The notes below the pieces were generated by a model. That model made no database searches, was not told the DNA's origin, and saw only the letters and a list, made by a program, of their open reading frames with translations. From NCBI RefSeq assembly GCF_024397895.1, contig NZ_CP073346.1:3224001-3288000 (forward strand): a DNA stretch of 64,000 nucleotides, read 5' to 3'. This document shows, in pieces, positions 22,105 to 30,309 of the stretch. The position numbers were made by a program, and so were the translations under genes. Source of the DNA: Pseudomonas benzenivorans. Its GTDB lineage: Bacteria; Pseudomonadota; Gammaproteobacteria; Pseudomonadales; Pseudomonadaceae. Numbering within the stretch: position 1 is the stretch's first letter; every line of letters begins with the position of its first letter.

Positions 22105-23441
22105 GCCTTCGACTGTTGTTCGCCCTGGCCCTGCTGCCGGCCCTGGCCGGCGCCGCCGAGTCGCTCGATCCCGATCAGCTGCTGCAGCGCATTCGCGCCG
22201 AGCGCGTGGCCGAGGTCGCGGCCATGGCGGCGCGCGAGCAGGCCTTCGTCGCCGAGCGCGGCGAGCGCGCGCGCCTGTTGGCCGGCGCCCGCGCCGCCCT
22301 GCACGAGCAGAAGGCCGAGGCCGAGCGGCTGAAGGCCGAGTTCGATCGCCAGGAGGCGGAGCTGGCCGAGCGGGAGCAGCGGCTGAATCAGCGCGCCGGG
22401 CATCTCGGCGAGCTGTTCGCGGTGGTTCGCCAGAGCGCCGGCGATGTCGCCGGGCAATGGCAGGACAGCCTGCTCAACGCCCAGTACCCCGAGCGCTTGG
22501 GGCGCCTAACGGCCCTGGCCGAGAGCCGCAACCTGCCCTCGGCCGAGGACCTGGAGGGCTATTGGATGCTGCTGCTCGAAGACCTGGCCGCCAGTGGCCG
22601 TATCGAGCAGGTCGAGCTGCCGGTGGTGGCCGCCGATGGCACCCGCAGCGCTCAGCCGGTGCTGCGCGTCGGCACCTTCTCCGCTTTCGGCGACGGGGCC
22701 TTCCTGCGCTATGACGCCGATGCCGGCGAGCTACTGGCGCCGTCCCGGCAGCCGGCCGGCCTGGGCCTGGTCGCGGACTACCGCGGCAGCCAGGAGGGCC
22801 TCGCCCGCCTGCCGATCGACCCCAGTCGTGGCGCCCTGCTGGCGCAGCTGCAGCGCCAGCCGACCCTGTGGGATCGCCTGCAGCAGGGCGGCCTGGTCGG
22901 CGGGGTGATAGTCGTGCTGGGCGTGGTGGGGTTGCTCCTGGCCATCTGGCGCCTGGTCCATCTGGTCGGTGTCGGCCGTGGGGTGAGCGCGCAGATCCGC
23001 GAACTCGGCACGCCGCGTGCGGACAATCCATTGGGCCGGGTGATCGGCGTGCTCGGGCCCGCGCCGCAGCTGGCCGACCTGGAGACCCTGGAGCTCAAGC
23101 TGGACGAGGCGATCCTGCAGGAGACCCCGCCGCTGGAGCGTGGCCAGGGCCTGCTCAAGCTGCTGGCCGCGGTGGCGCCGCTGCTCGGCCTGCTCGGCAC
23201 GGTCACCGGGATGATCGTCACCTTCCAGGCCATCACCCAGGGCGGTGGCGATTCGCGGCTGATGGCCGAGGGCATCTCCCAGGCCCTGGTGACCACGGTG
23301 CTGGGCCTGGTGGTGGCGATCCCGCTGCTGTTCCTGCACAGCCTGCTGGCCAGCCGCAGCAAGGGGCTGATCCAGTTGCTCGAGCAGCAGAGCGCCGGCC
23401 TGATCGCCCTGCACCTGTCGGGGACACCGCGCCGTGAGTGA
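22101..23441 (+). CDS. TtpC-like MotA/TolQ/ExbB protein with periplasmic coiled coil
   Basis: A 446-residue protein. It has a signal peptide (MSLRLLFALALLPALAGAA) and an N-terminal coiled coil near residues 25-100 (AREQAFVAERGERARLLAG and following). A periplasmic domain comes next, then a membrane segment near 272-292 and an ExbB-type proton-channel domain (LLAAVAPLLGLLGTVTGMIV). This layout is that of TtpC, which TonB2 systems of Vibrio need in addition to ExbB2. The end overlaps exbB by 8 bases. Confidence 0.85.
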   Translation: MSLRLLFALALLPALAGAAESLDPDQLLQRIRAERVAEVAAMAAREQAFVAERGERARLLAGARAALHEQKAEAERLKAEFDRQEAELAEREQRLNQRAGHLGELFAVVRQSAGDVAGQWQDSLLNAQYPERLGRLTALAESRNLPSAEDLEGYWMLLLEDLAASGRIEQVELPVVAADGTRSAQPVLRVGTFSAFGDGAFLRYDADAGELLAPSRQPAGLGLVADYRGSQEGLARLPIDPSRGALLAQLQRQPTLWDRLQQGGLVGGVIVVLGVVGLLLAIWRLVHLVGVGRGVSAQIRELGTPRADNPLGRVIGVLGPAPQLADLETLELKLDEAILQETPPLERGQGLLKLLAAVAPLLGLLGTVTGMIVTFQAITQGGGDSRLMAEGISQALVTTVLGLVVAIPLLFLHSLLASRSKGLIQLLEQQSAGLIALHLSGTPRRE

Positions 23442-23982
23442 CGGACTCGGCCTGTGGCTGCGCCTGGTCGACAGCAGCCATGGACTGCTCGACTTCATGG
23501 CCGCCGGCGGCGTGGTGATGTGGGGGCTGGCCGGGCTCTGCGTGCTGTTCTGGACCCTGGTGTTCGAACGTTTCTGGTACGTGCGGCGGATCTTCCCGCG
23601 CTGGGGCGAAGAGCGTCGACGGGCCTGGCAGCGGTTGCTGCGCGAGGGGGGCGGCAACTGGCAGCGGACGGTGCGCAGCGCCTGGCTGGCCCAGGCCCGC
23701 CAGCAGCTGGCCGGGCCCCTGCGCCTGGGCAAGACCCTGGTGGCGCTGTATCCGCTGCTGGGGCTGCTCGGCACCGTCAGCGGCATGGTCGCGGTGTTCG
23801 ACGTGCTGGCGCTGAACGGCACCGGCAACCCCCGCGGCATGGCTGCCGGGGTCTGGCAGGCGACCCTGCCGACCCTGGCCGGGATGGTCCTGGCCATCAG
23901 TGGATTGTTCAGCCTGGCGCGTCTGGAACGCGATGCCCGCCGGGCCCTCGAGCAGCTGGCCGACCAGCTGCGTCATGACTGA
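23434..23982 (+). CDS. exbB: ExbB2-type proton channel subunit
   Basis: A 182-residue, three-segment ExbB-like protein. Hydrophobic stretches lie at about 20-45, 100-125 and 138-160, with the channel motif YPLLGLLGTVSGMVAVFD. It starts at a GTG inside the end of the TtpC-like gene. With ExbD it would use proton motive force to energise TonB. Confidence 0.88.
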   Translation: MSDGLGLWLRLVDSSHGLLDFMAAGGVVMWGLAGLCVLFWTLVFERFWYVRRIFPRWGEERRRAWQRLLREGGGNWQRTVRSAWLAQARQQLAGPLRLGKTLVALYPLLGLLGTVSGMVAVFDVLALNGTGNPRGMAAGVWQATLPTLAGMVLAISGLFSLARLERDARRALEQLADQLRHD

Positions 23983-23994
23983 GGCTGCAAGAAT

Positions 23995-24405
23995 ATGAGA
24001 ATGCGCCGTCATCACCAGCAAGACGAAGACACCGGCATCGACCTGACGCCGATGCTCGACGTGGTCTTCATCATGCTGATCTTCTTCATTGTCACCAGCT
24101 CCTTCATCAAGGAGGCCGGCGTCGAGGTGCAGCGTCCCCAGGCGCAGACCGCCAGCCCCCAGGACAAGGGCAATATCCTTATCGCCATCACCGCCGACGG
24201 CCAGGTGTGGATGGACAAAAAGCAGGTCGATGTGCGCAGCGTGCGCGCCCATGTCGAGCGCCTGCGGGTCGATCAGCCGGACGGTGCGGTGGTGGTACAG
24301 GCCGATCAGGATGCGCGCACCGGCCTGGTGGTGCAGGTCATGGACCAGGCGCGCCTGGCCGGCGTGCAGGACGTCGCCCTGGCCGCCAGTACGGGGGCGC
24401 TCTGA
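23995..24405 (+). CDS. exbD: ExbD2-type subunit
   Basis: A 136-residue ExbD with one N-terminal membrane helix. The essential aspartate is D22 in DLTPMLDVVFIMLIFF. A periplasmic domain follows. Its TGA overlaps the TonB ATG. Confidence 0.9.
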   Translation: MRMRRHHQQDEDTGIDLTPMLDVVFIMLIFFIVTSSFIKEAGVEVQRPQAQTASPQDKGNILIAITADGQVWMDKKQVDVRSVRAHVERLRVDQPDGAVVVQADQDARTGLVVQVMDQARLAGVQDVALAASTGAL

Positions 24406-25088
24406 TGCGTCTGGCGCTGTCCTTCCTCGGTGCCTGCCTGATGGTCCTGGCCTTGTTCGCCCTGATGCTCTACCTGGTCGCGCCGCCGCGCAGCCAGCCG
24501 AGCGATGCGCCGGTGACCGTGGCCAACTTCGTGCGCCTCGACGGCGAGGCGAGCCGTGCCGCCACCCGCTCGCGCCAGCAGGCACCGCAGCCGCCCCAGG
24601 CCCAGCCCACCCAGACGCCGCCGGCGCCCACGCCGCTGGCGGCGGCGCCCAGCACCACGCTGCCGGCCCTGGACCTGGCCGTGCCCAGCTTGAGCAGTGC
24701 GGTCAGTGTCGCCAGTGCGCCGACGCCGAGCCTCAGCGGCCTGGCGGCGGGCGTGTCGGCCCCCGGTAGCGCCGCCGCCAGCGAGGCCGCTGGCCAGCCC
24801 GGGGGGGCGGAGAGCGAGGTGATGCCGCTCAACGACGTCAGCCCCGAATACCCGCGCTACGCCCTGCAGCGCGGCATCCAGGGCCACGTCAGGCTGGCCT
24901 TCACCATCAACCGCTCCGGGGCGGTGGAGAACCTGCGGGTGCTGGAGGCCAGCCCGGCCAATGTCTTCGAGCGCGAGGCGCGCCGGGCCGCCGTGCGCTG
25001 GCGCTTCGCCCCGCGCACGGAGAATGGTCTGGCCGTGGCCCGCGAGGCGGTGAAGACCCTGTACTTCCGCCTGGAAGGAGGGCGCTGA
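24405..25088 (+). CDS. tonB: TonB-family protein
   Basis: A 227-residue TonB. It has an N-terminal membrane anchor (residues 5-27) and a Pro/Ala/Gln-rich spacer at about 60-140. The C-terminal TonB domain reads PLNDVSPEYPRYALQRGIQG, with GHVRLAFTINRSG and the closing RWRFAPR. It transmits energy to outer-membrane receptors. The partner receptor is not in this operon; BtuB at 42185-44128 is the only TonB-dependent receptor in the window. Confidence 0.9.
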   Translation: MRLALSFLGACLMVLALFALMLYLVAPPRSQPSDAPVTVANFVRLDGEASRAATRSRQQAPQPPQAQPTQTPPAPTPLAAAPSTTLPALDLAVPSLSSAVSVASAPTPSLSGLAAGVSAPGSAAASEAAGQPGGAESEVMPLNDVSPEYPRYALQRGIQGHVRLAFTINRSGAVENLRVLEASPANVFEREARRAAVRWRFAPRTENGLAVAREAVKTLYFRLEGGR

Positions 25089-25089
25089 G

Positions 25090-26187
25090 ATGCCTCGTCT
25101 GTTGCTAACGCTGATGCTCTGCATGAGCGGCACCGTGCTGGCTGCCACCCAGAGCGTCGACCCGGCGGTTTTCCGCGCCCTGAATGCCGCGCAGAGCGCC
25201 CAGCAGCAGGGCGACTACGCCGCCGCCCGGCGCGCCCTGGAGGCGGCCACGGCCCCGTCCGGCAGCCTGGAGCAGGCCCTGCTGTGGCGCAGTCGTGGCT
25301 ACCTGGCCTGGGCGCAGGGGCAGAACGCCGCGGCGATCGACTGGCTGGAGCAGGCGCTGCAAAGCGGCGAGCTGGCCGCCGACCTGGCGGCCGATGAGCA
25401 GCTGAACCTGGCCAGACTGAATCTGCTGGAGCGCCGCTACGCGCGGGTCGTGGAGCTGCTGGCGCCGCGTCAGGCCGCGGCCGGGGAGGCGGAACTGCAA
25501 CTGCTGGTGCAGGCCTATCAGAGCCTGGAACAGCCGGCAAAGGCCCTGCCCCTGGCCGAGCGCTACGTGCAGGCCAATCCCCGGGCAGCGGACAGCTGGC
25601 TGCAGTTCCTGGTGGCGGTAAACGCCGATCTCGAGCGTTATCCGGCCGCCGAGCGCTGGCAGCGCCGGCTGCTCGCTCGCGAGCCCGAGCAGTCCACGCG
25701 CTGGCGCCAGCTGGCGGCCTTGCAACAGTTGGGCGGCGGCCATGCCAAGGCCCTGGCTACCCTGCGTGCCGCCCACAGCAAGGGCCTGCGTTTCAGCGCG
25801 GCCGAACTGGACAGCCTGGCGCTGCTGGCCGGCGCGGCGCAGCAGCCCTGGCAGGGCGCCCAGCTGCTGACCGGGATGCTCGAGCAGGGGCTGCTGCCGC
25901 GTACCGCCGAGCGCCAGGAGCGCCTTGCCCAGCTCTGGTGGCAGGCGCGCGAGCGCGACGCGGCGGCGGCGCAGTTCCGCGAGCTGGCGCAGCGCACCGG
26001 CAGTGCCCGGCATTGGCTGAGCCTGGCCCAGCTGGAGCTGGAGCAGCGCCGTTGGCGTGCGGGCCTGGCCGCCCTGGCGAAGGCCGAGGGTGTCGGCGCC
26101 GAGCGCCGCCAGGTCCGTGCCTGGCGCGAATGGGCGCAGCAGGAGTTGCGCCGCGAGGAGCAGGATCGGCACGCCAGTGCACGCTGA
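25090..26187 (+). CDS. TPR-repeat periplasmic protein of the TonB operon
   Basis: A 365-residue secreted protein with a signal peptide (MPRLLLTLMLCMSGTVLA) and Ala/Leu/Gln-rich helical repeats of tetratricopeptide type. Examples are the AAQSAQQQGDYAAARRALEAA-like unit near residue 35 and ALPLAERYVQANPRAADSW near 155. A TPR protein closes the TtpC-TonB2 operon in other gammaproteobacteria, presumably as a scaffold. It starts one base after the tonB stop. Confidence 0.75.
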   Translation: MPRLLLTLMLCMSGTVLAATQSVDPAVFRALNAAQSAQQQGDYAAARRALEAATAPSGSLEQALLWRSRGYLAWAQGQNAAAIDWLEQALQSGELAADLAADEQLNLARLNLLERRYARVVELLAPRQAAAGEAELQLLVQAYQSLEQPAKALPLAERYVQANPRAADSWLQFLVAVNADLERYPAAERWQRRLLAREPEQSTRWRQLAALQQLGGGHAKALATLRAAHSKGLRFSAAELDSLALLAGAAQQPWQGAQLLTGMLEQGLLPRTAERQERLAQLWWQARERDAAAAQFRELAQRTGSARHWLSLAQLELEQRRWRAGLAALAKAEGVGAERRQVRAWREWAQQELRREEQDRHASAR

Positions 26188-26204
26188 GTGCCTGGGCGAA
26201 GACG

Positions 26205-26236
26205 AAAAAGCCAGCCCCATGGGGCTGGCTTTTTAG
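26205..26236. terminator. bidirectional terminator
   Basis: AAAAAGCCAGCCCC and GGGGCTGGCTTTTT flank AT. It separates the plus-strand TonB operon from the convergent zinc operon. Confidence 0.92.
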
Positions 26237-26269
26237 GTTTGGACCGTATCGCGGATTGCCGGCCTGCGC

Positions 26270-26794
26270 TCAGCCGTCTTCCAGCTGGTAGGCGTAGATC
26301 TTCTGCGCCTGCATCCGGTAGCCGGCCTCGGCCAGCTCGCTGCTGCTCGACTCGACCTGCAGCGGGCCCTCGATCCAGAACGGCTGGTACAGCGCATCGA
26401 GCAGCACGCCCAGCTCGCTGGTGACGTGGACGATCTGGTTGGACGGCGGTGGCGGCACATGGATGCAGGCGCCGAAGTAGGGCACCAGGAGGAACTCGGT
26501 GACGCGGCCTTCCTCGCTGACATCCAGCGGCACGATGTAGCCCGGCAGTTTCACCGCGCTGCCGTGCAGGGCCTTGACCACGGGGGCGGCCGGCGCCTGC
26601 TGTTTCGCCGCCGGGGCCGTTTCGGCGGCCAGGGCGTCGGCCAGCTGCGACAGGTCATGCACGGGGGCGGGCGAGCTGATCTGCGGCGGCGCGTCGGCGG
26701 GGATCAGCTCGGACCAGGTCAGCTCACGGGCCTGTTCCGCCACGCACGGCAAGGCCAGGACAGCGAGCAGGGCGACAAACAGGGAACGGAACAT
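26270..26794 (-). CDS. DUF3299 secreted protein of the zinc operon
   Basis: A 174-residue DUF3299 protein with a signal peptide (MFRSLFVALLAVLALPCVA). The family motif PYFGACIHVPPPPSNQIVHV contains a Cys and a His that could bind metal. It is last in an operon with ZrgA and an ABC transporter, equivalent to my recollection of PA4066 in the Zur-repressed PA4063-PA4066 set. Its exact role is unknown. Confidence 0.8.
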   Translation of the reverse strand: MFRSLFVALLAVLALPCVAEQARELTWSELIPADAPPQISSPAPVHDLSQLADALAAETAPAAKQQAPAAPVVKALHGSAVKLPGYIVPLDVSEEGRVTEFLLVPYFGACIHVPPPPSNQIVHVTSELGVLLDALYQPFWIEGPLQVESSSSELAEAGYRMQAQKIYAYQLEDG

Positions 26795-26803
26795 GCAGGA
26801 GCC

Positions 26804-28069
26804 TCACAAACGAATGGACAGGCCGTCGGCGAGCGACTGCCGGTAGGCGCGCCAGGCCGGCACGCCACCCATCAACAGGGCGGCGGCCAGAATAGCGCCG
26901 AGCAGGCTCCACTCATAGGGCGTCGGCGCATTCAGCGGCAGGTACAGGCCGTAGTAGGCCTGCACCGGGGCCTGGGCGACGGCGATGCCCAGGTACAGCA
27001 GCAGCAGGCCCAGCAGCAAGCCGGCCAGCGCCAGCGCCGACGCCTCCAGCACCAGCAGGCCGCCGATGTGCCAGGGCCGGGCGCCGAGCGAGCGCAGAAT
27101 GGCCATCTCCCTGCGCCGTTCATTGAGGCTGGTGAGGATCGCCGTGAGCATGCCGATCAGCCCGGTCAGCACGACGAACAACGAGACCACGAACAGTGCC
27201 CGCTCCGCCGTGCCCATCAGGCTCCACAGCTCCTGCAGGGCGACCCCGGGAAGAATGGCCAGCAGCGGCTCGCCGCGGAACTCGTTGATCGCGCGTTGGA
27301 CGCTGAAGGTGGCGATCTTGCTGTTGAGCCCCAGTAGCACTGCAGTAATGGCCTCGGGCTGCAGGTCCAGGGTGCGGGCCCGCTCGGCCGAGATCCTGGC
27401 CGAGCCGCGGGCCGGCATGCCGCTCTGCCAGTCGAGGTGCAGCGCCTGCATGCCGCCCAGGGAAATGTGCAGGGTGCGGTCCACCGGGGTGCCGGTGCGG
27501 GCGAGGATGCCGACCACCGTGAACGGCTTGTCGTCGTGCTTGAGCAGGCTGATATCGGCCACGCCGTGGGCCAGTACCAGTTCGGCGCCGAGCCGGTAGT
27601 GCAGCGCCTCGGCCACCTCGGCACCGAGCACCACCTCGAACGGATCGCTGTCGAAGGGCCGGCCCTCGGCCAGTTGCAACTGGCGGTCGCGGGCGAAGCG
27701 ATAGTGCTCGAAATAGGCGGTGCTGGTGCCGAGCACCCGGTAGCCGCGGTGCGAGTCGCCCAACGACAGGGGGATGGCCCATTTGACCTGGGGGTGCTCG
27801 GCGAAGTGGCGGAAGCTGTCCCAGCGGATGTTGTTGGTGGCGTTGCCGATGCGGAACACCGAGTACAGCAGCAGGTTCACGCTGCCCGAGCGCGCCCCGA
27901 CGATCAGGTCGGTGCCGCTGATGGTGCTGGCGAAGCTGGCGCGGGCCTCGTGGCGCACCCGCTCGACGGCCAGCAGCAGGCACATCGACAGGGCGATGGC
28001 GAACACCGTCAGCAGCGCGGTGAAGCGGCGGTTGGCCAGGCTGGCCAGGGCGATGCGCAGCAGGTGCAT
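26804..28069 (-). CDS. FtsX-like ABC transporter permease
   Basis: A 421-residue permease. It has an N-terminal membrane segment (FTALLTVFAIALSMCLLLAV), a large periplasmic domain at about 45-280, and three C-terminal segments, the FtsX/LolC/MacB layout. Such permeases act on periplasmic or envelope substrates rather than importing solutes. The start MHLLRIALASL lies one base after the ATPase stop. Zinc context suggests envelope metal delivery; this is inference. Confidence 0.82.
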   Translation of the reverse strand: MHLLRIALASLANRRFTALLTVFAIALSMCLLLAVERVRHEARASFASTISGTDLIVGARSGSVNLLLYSVFRIGNATNNIRWDSFRHFAEHPQVKWAIPLSLGDSHRGYRVLGTSTAYFEHYRFARDRQLQLAEGRPFDSDPFEVVLGAEVAEALHYRLGAELVLAHGVADISLLKHDDKPFTVVGILARTGTPVDRTLHISLGGMQALHLDWQSGMPARGSARISAERARTLDLQPEAITAVLLGLNSKIATFSVQRAINEFRGEPLLAILPGVALQELWSLMGTAERALFVVSLFVVLTGLIGMLTAILTSLNERRREMAILRSLGARPWHIGGLLVLEASALALAGLLLGLLLLYLGIAVAQAPVQAYYGLYLPLNAPTPYEWSLLGAILAAALLMGGVPAWRAYRQSLADGLSIRL

Positions 28070-28070
28070 C

Positions 28071-28778
28071 TCAGGCCTCCCGGGTGCGCGCGGCGCGGTT
28101 GAGCTCGGCCAGCGACAGGCTGCGATCGAACAGGTGGGCCAGGCTCTGGTCATGGCTGACGAACAGCAGGCTGGCGCCAGCCGCGCGGCATTCGGCGAAC
28201 AGCAACTGGAGGAAACTCTCGCGGGCGTCATGGTCCAGCGCCGAGGTGGGCTCGTCGGCGATCACCAGTTCCGGCTGGCCGATCAGCGCGCGGGCGGCGG
28301 CGACGCGCTGCTGCTGGCCGATGGACAGCTGGTCGGCGCGGCGCTCGAGCAGCTCGGTCTGCAGGCCCAGGTGCTCGAGCAGGGCGGCGGCGGCCCCGTC
28401 GACGCTGCCGTGACGCTGGCTGGCGCGCTGCGCTCGCAGCCGCGAGAAGCGGCAGGGCAGCTCGACGTTGTCGCGCACCGAGAGAAACGGCAGCAGGTTG
28501 AACTGCTGGAAGATGTAGCCGGTGTGGTCGACCCGGAAGCGGTCGCGGGCGCCGGCGGAGAGCTGGCCGAGGTCCTGGCCGAGCAGACGGATATGCCCGT
28601 GCTGGGCCCGCTGCACGCCGCCGAGCAGGCCGAGCAGGGTGGTCTTGCCACTGCCGCTGGGGCCCTTGAGAAACAGGGTCTCGCCGCGTTGCAGGGAGAA
28701 GTGGGGAATATCCAGCAATTGCGCCTGGCCGGGCCAGGCGAAGCCGAGGTCGGCGAGTTCGATCAGAGCTTGGGTCAT
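28071..28778 (-). CDS. ABC transporter ATP-binding protein (LolD/MacB class)
   Basis: A 235-residue ATPase. Walker A is GPSGSGKTT near residue 39, the Q-loop is YIFQQFNLLPFLSV, the signature is LSIGQQQRVAAARAL, and Walker B is LVIADEPTSALDHD. It is the partner of the downstream FtsX-like permease. Confidence 0.88.
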   Translation of the reverse strand: MTQALIELADLGFAWPGQAQLLDIPHFSLQRGETLFLKGPSGSGKTTLLGLLGGVQRAQHGHIRLLGQDLGQLSAGARDRFRVDHTGYIFQQFNLLPFLSVRDNVELPCRFSRLRAQRASQRHGSVDGAAAALLEHLGLQTELLERRADQLSIGQQQRVAAARALIGQPELVIADEPTSALDHDARESFLQLLFAECRAAGASLLFVSHDQSLAHLFDRSLSLAELNRAARTREA

Positions 28779-28850
28779 GGTCCGGCTATCGGGTGATTCG
28801 TGGGGCCAGGGCTGTCGCTGCGGGAGAGGCGGGTCCGCTCCCGCAACGGC

Positions 28851-29405
28851 TCAGAAACTCAGGCGTGGCTGCGCCGCGGTCAGCTCGACGCCCTGCTGGC
28901 CGCTCGGGCCGATCAGTTGTACCTGAATCTTCTCGGTGGCGGGGAAGCGTTTGAACAGTTCGCCCAGGTCCAGTTGTTTCAATTCGTTCGCGCGGGTGCA
29001 GTCGAAGCGATAGTGGGCGTGGACCTCGCTGTGCTCGCCTTCGTCGGCGTGGTGCTCGTGGTCATGGGCATCGCCGCCAAATAGCGGGCTTTGCAGTTCC
29101 ACCTGGGTCACCTTGCAGTCGCCGGCGGCGAGGGCGAACAGCGTCAGCGGCTGCTCCAGCTCGGCCTTGACGGCGGCAACCTTGGCCTTGTCGGCGTCGC
29201 TTGCGGCGGCGTGCTCGAAGCCCACCAGGTTCATCGCCGGGCTTTCCAGCTGCAGTTCCAGGCGCAGGCCTTCGAGTACCACATTGAGGCTGGCTGCGCC
29301 GTGCTCGTGGGCGCTCAGGCTCTCGTGCGCATGGTCGTGCTCGTTGGCCTGGGCGATGGCCAGGGGCAGCAGGGCGAAGGGCAGGGCAAGCAGCAGGCGG
29401 CGCAT
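28851..29405 (-). CDS. zrgA: ZrgA-like DUF2796 zinc-binding protein
   Basis: A 184-residue secreted DUF2796 protein. The signal peptide (MRRLLLALPFALLPLAIAQA) is followed by a His-rich segment NEHDHAHESLSAHEHG and a second one, DAHDHEHHADEGEHSEVHAH, near residues 112-131. Vibrio ZrgA is a periplasmic protein needed for zinc uptake. It heads the operon behind a Zur-like box; a GC hairpin (28820-28844) lies between it and the ATPase gene. Confidence 0.82.
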   Translation of the reverse strand: MRRLLLALPFALLPLAIAQANEHDHAHESLSAHEHGAASLNVVLEGLRLELQLESPAMNLVGFEHAAASDADKAKVAAVKAELEQPLTLFALAAGDCKVTQVELQSPLFGGDAHDHEHHADEGEHSEVHAHYRFDCTRANELKQLDLGELFKRFPATEKIQVQLIGPSGQQGVELTAAQPRLSF

Positions 29406-29434
29406 GGAGGTCTCCGATCCGAGAAGTATGAATG

Positions 29435-29447
29435 GTTATGTTATAAC
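29435..29447. promoter_or_regulatory. Zur box
   Basis: GTTATGTTATAAC matches GTTATANTATAAC at 12 of 13 positions and sits 30 bases upstream of zrgA. It predicts repression by zinc-bound Zur. Confidence 0.75.
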
Positions 29448-29529
29448 AACTTGGCCCTGGGCTGGCCAGCCCCTTGGCCATCGGCGGCCGCCATGGGAGC
29501 ATGGCGGCATCGATTGGGAGGGATGGGCA

Positions 29530-29874
29530 ATGGTGCGCATACGCGGACGGATCGGCGACTGGCCGGTGGATTTGACCCTGGAACTGGACGCCGAGGACTG
29601 GGCGCAGCTGGCCAAGCATTTGCCGGCGGCGGTCGCCGAGCCAGTCGCCGCGGCAGCGCCGGTGGTGGAGCAGGGCGACAGCCTGTGGCGCACCACCCTG
29701 GAGCTGTTGCGCCAGGCTAGGCAGGTCGAGGGGCCGCAGCTGCTGGCCCAGCTGGCCGCGCTGAGCGGCGGCGAGGCCGCGGGCAAGCGCCTGCTGGTGC
29801 GTCTGCGCCATAGTCCCCAGGTGCGCGTGGAAACCGGCGCGGACACACCGGTCTATCACTGGCAGGGCGATTAG
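29530..29874 (+). CDS. conserved hypothetical protein
   Basis: A 114-residue protein I do not recognise by domain. It begins MVRIRGRIGDWPVDLTLEL, has an Ala/Val-rich middle and no signal peptide or Cys. GGGAGGGATGGG lies just ahead of the ATG. It ends 4 bases into the convergent thioesterase gene. Placement between the Zur operon and ybbN matches a small hypothetical gene I recall at this spot in P. aeruginosa. Confidence 0.6.
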   Translation: MVRIRGRIGDWPVDLTLELDAEDWAQLAKHLPAAVAEPVAAAAPVVEQGDSLWRTTLELLRQARQVEGPQLLAQLAALSGGEAAGKRLLVRLRHSPQVRVETGADTPVYHWQGD

Positions 29875-30308
29875 CCGGCCTGGTCGATGCGCACCCCCGG
29901 CGCGCCGCGCTGCAGCAATTCGCGCAGGTCGTCGGGAACGCTGACCTTGTGCAAGGCCGTGCTGTCGACCATGACGTAGGTGACTTCGCCCCTTGCGAGC
30001 AGCCGCTGGTCCTCATGGCGCAGGATGTCCACCTGCAGGCTGTAGGAACTGTTGCCGATGCGCAGGGTCTGCACGCGCAGTTCGAGCACCTCGTCGAAGT
30101 GCGCCGATGCGCTCCAGTCGATGTTCAGGCGCACCACCTGGGTGTCCAGGCCCCGCTCCAGCAAGGCCCGATAGCTGCCGAGCAGGGCCCGGTAGAACTC
30201 CCCGGCAGCCAGGTCGATGTAGTCGGCGTAGCGGGCGTTGAACACCACTTGCTGGGCGTCGCACTCGGCATAGCGCACCCGCAGCAGTAACTGAAAGGGC
30301 GGCTCCAT
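29871..30308 (-). CDS. acyl-CoA thioesterase, YbgC/4HBT hot-dog family
   Basis: A 145-residue hot-dog thioesterase. The N-terminal motif VRYAECDAQQVVFNARYADYIDLA carries the catalytic Asp typical of YbgC/FcbA enzymes (YxxxDxxxxVxxxxY). It hydrolyses acyl-CoA; chain preference is unknown. It lies one base downstream of ybbN, likely in the same transcript. Confidence 0.82.
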   Translation of the reverse strand: MEPPFQLLLRVRYAECDAQQVVFNARYADYIDLAAGEFYRALLGSYRALLERGLDTQVVRLNIDWSASAHFDEVLELRVQTLRIGNSSYSLQVDILRHEDQRLLARGEVTYVMVDSTALHKVSVPDDLRELLQRGAPGVRIDQAG

Positions 30309-30309
30309 G

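Noticed and set aside
28820..28844. Intrinsic terminator between zrgA and the ABC ATPase gene
   Set aside because: A GCGGGAG/CTCCCGC hairpin is present but has no T-run on the coding strand, so termination is not supported.
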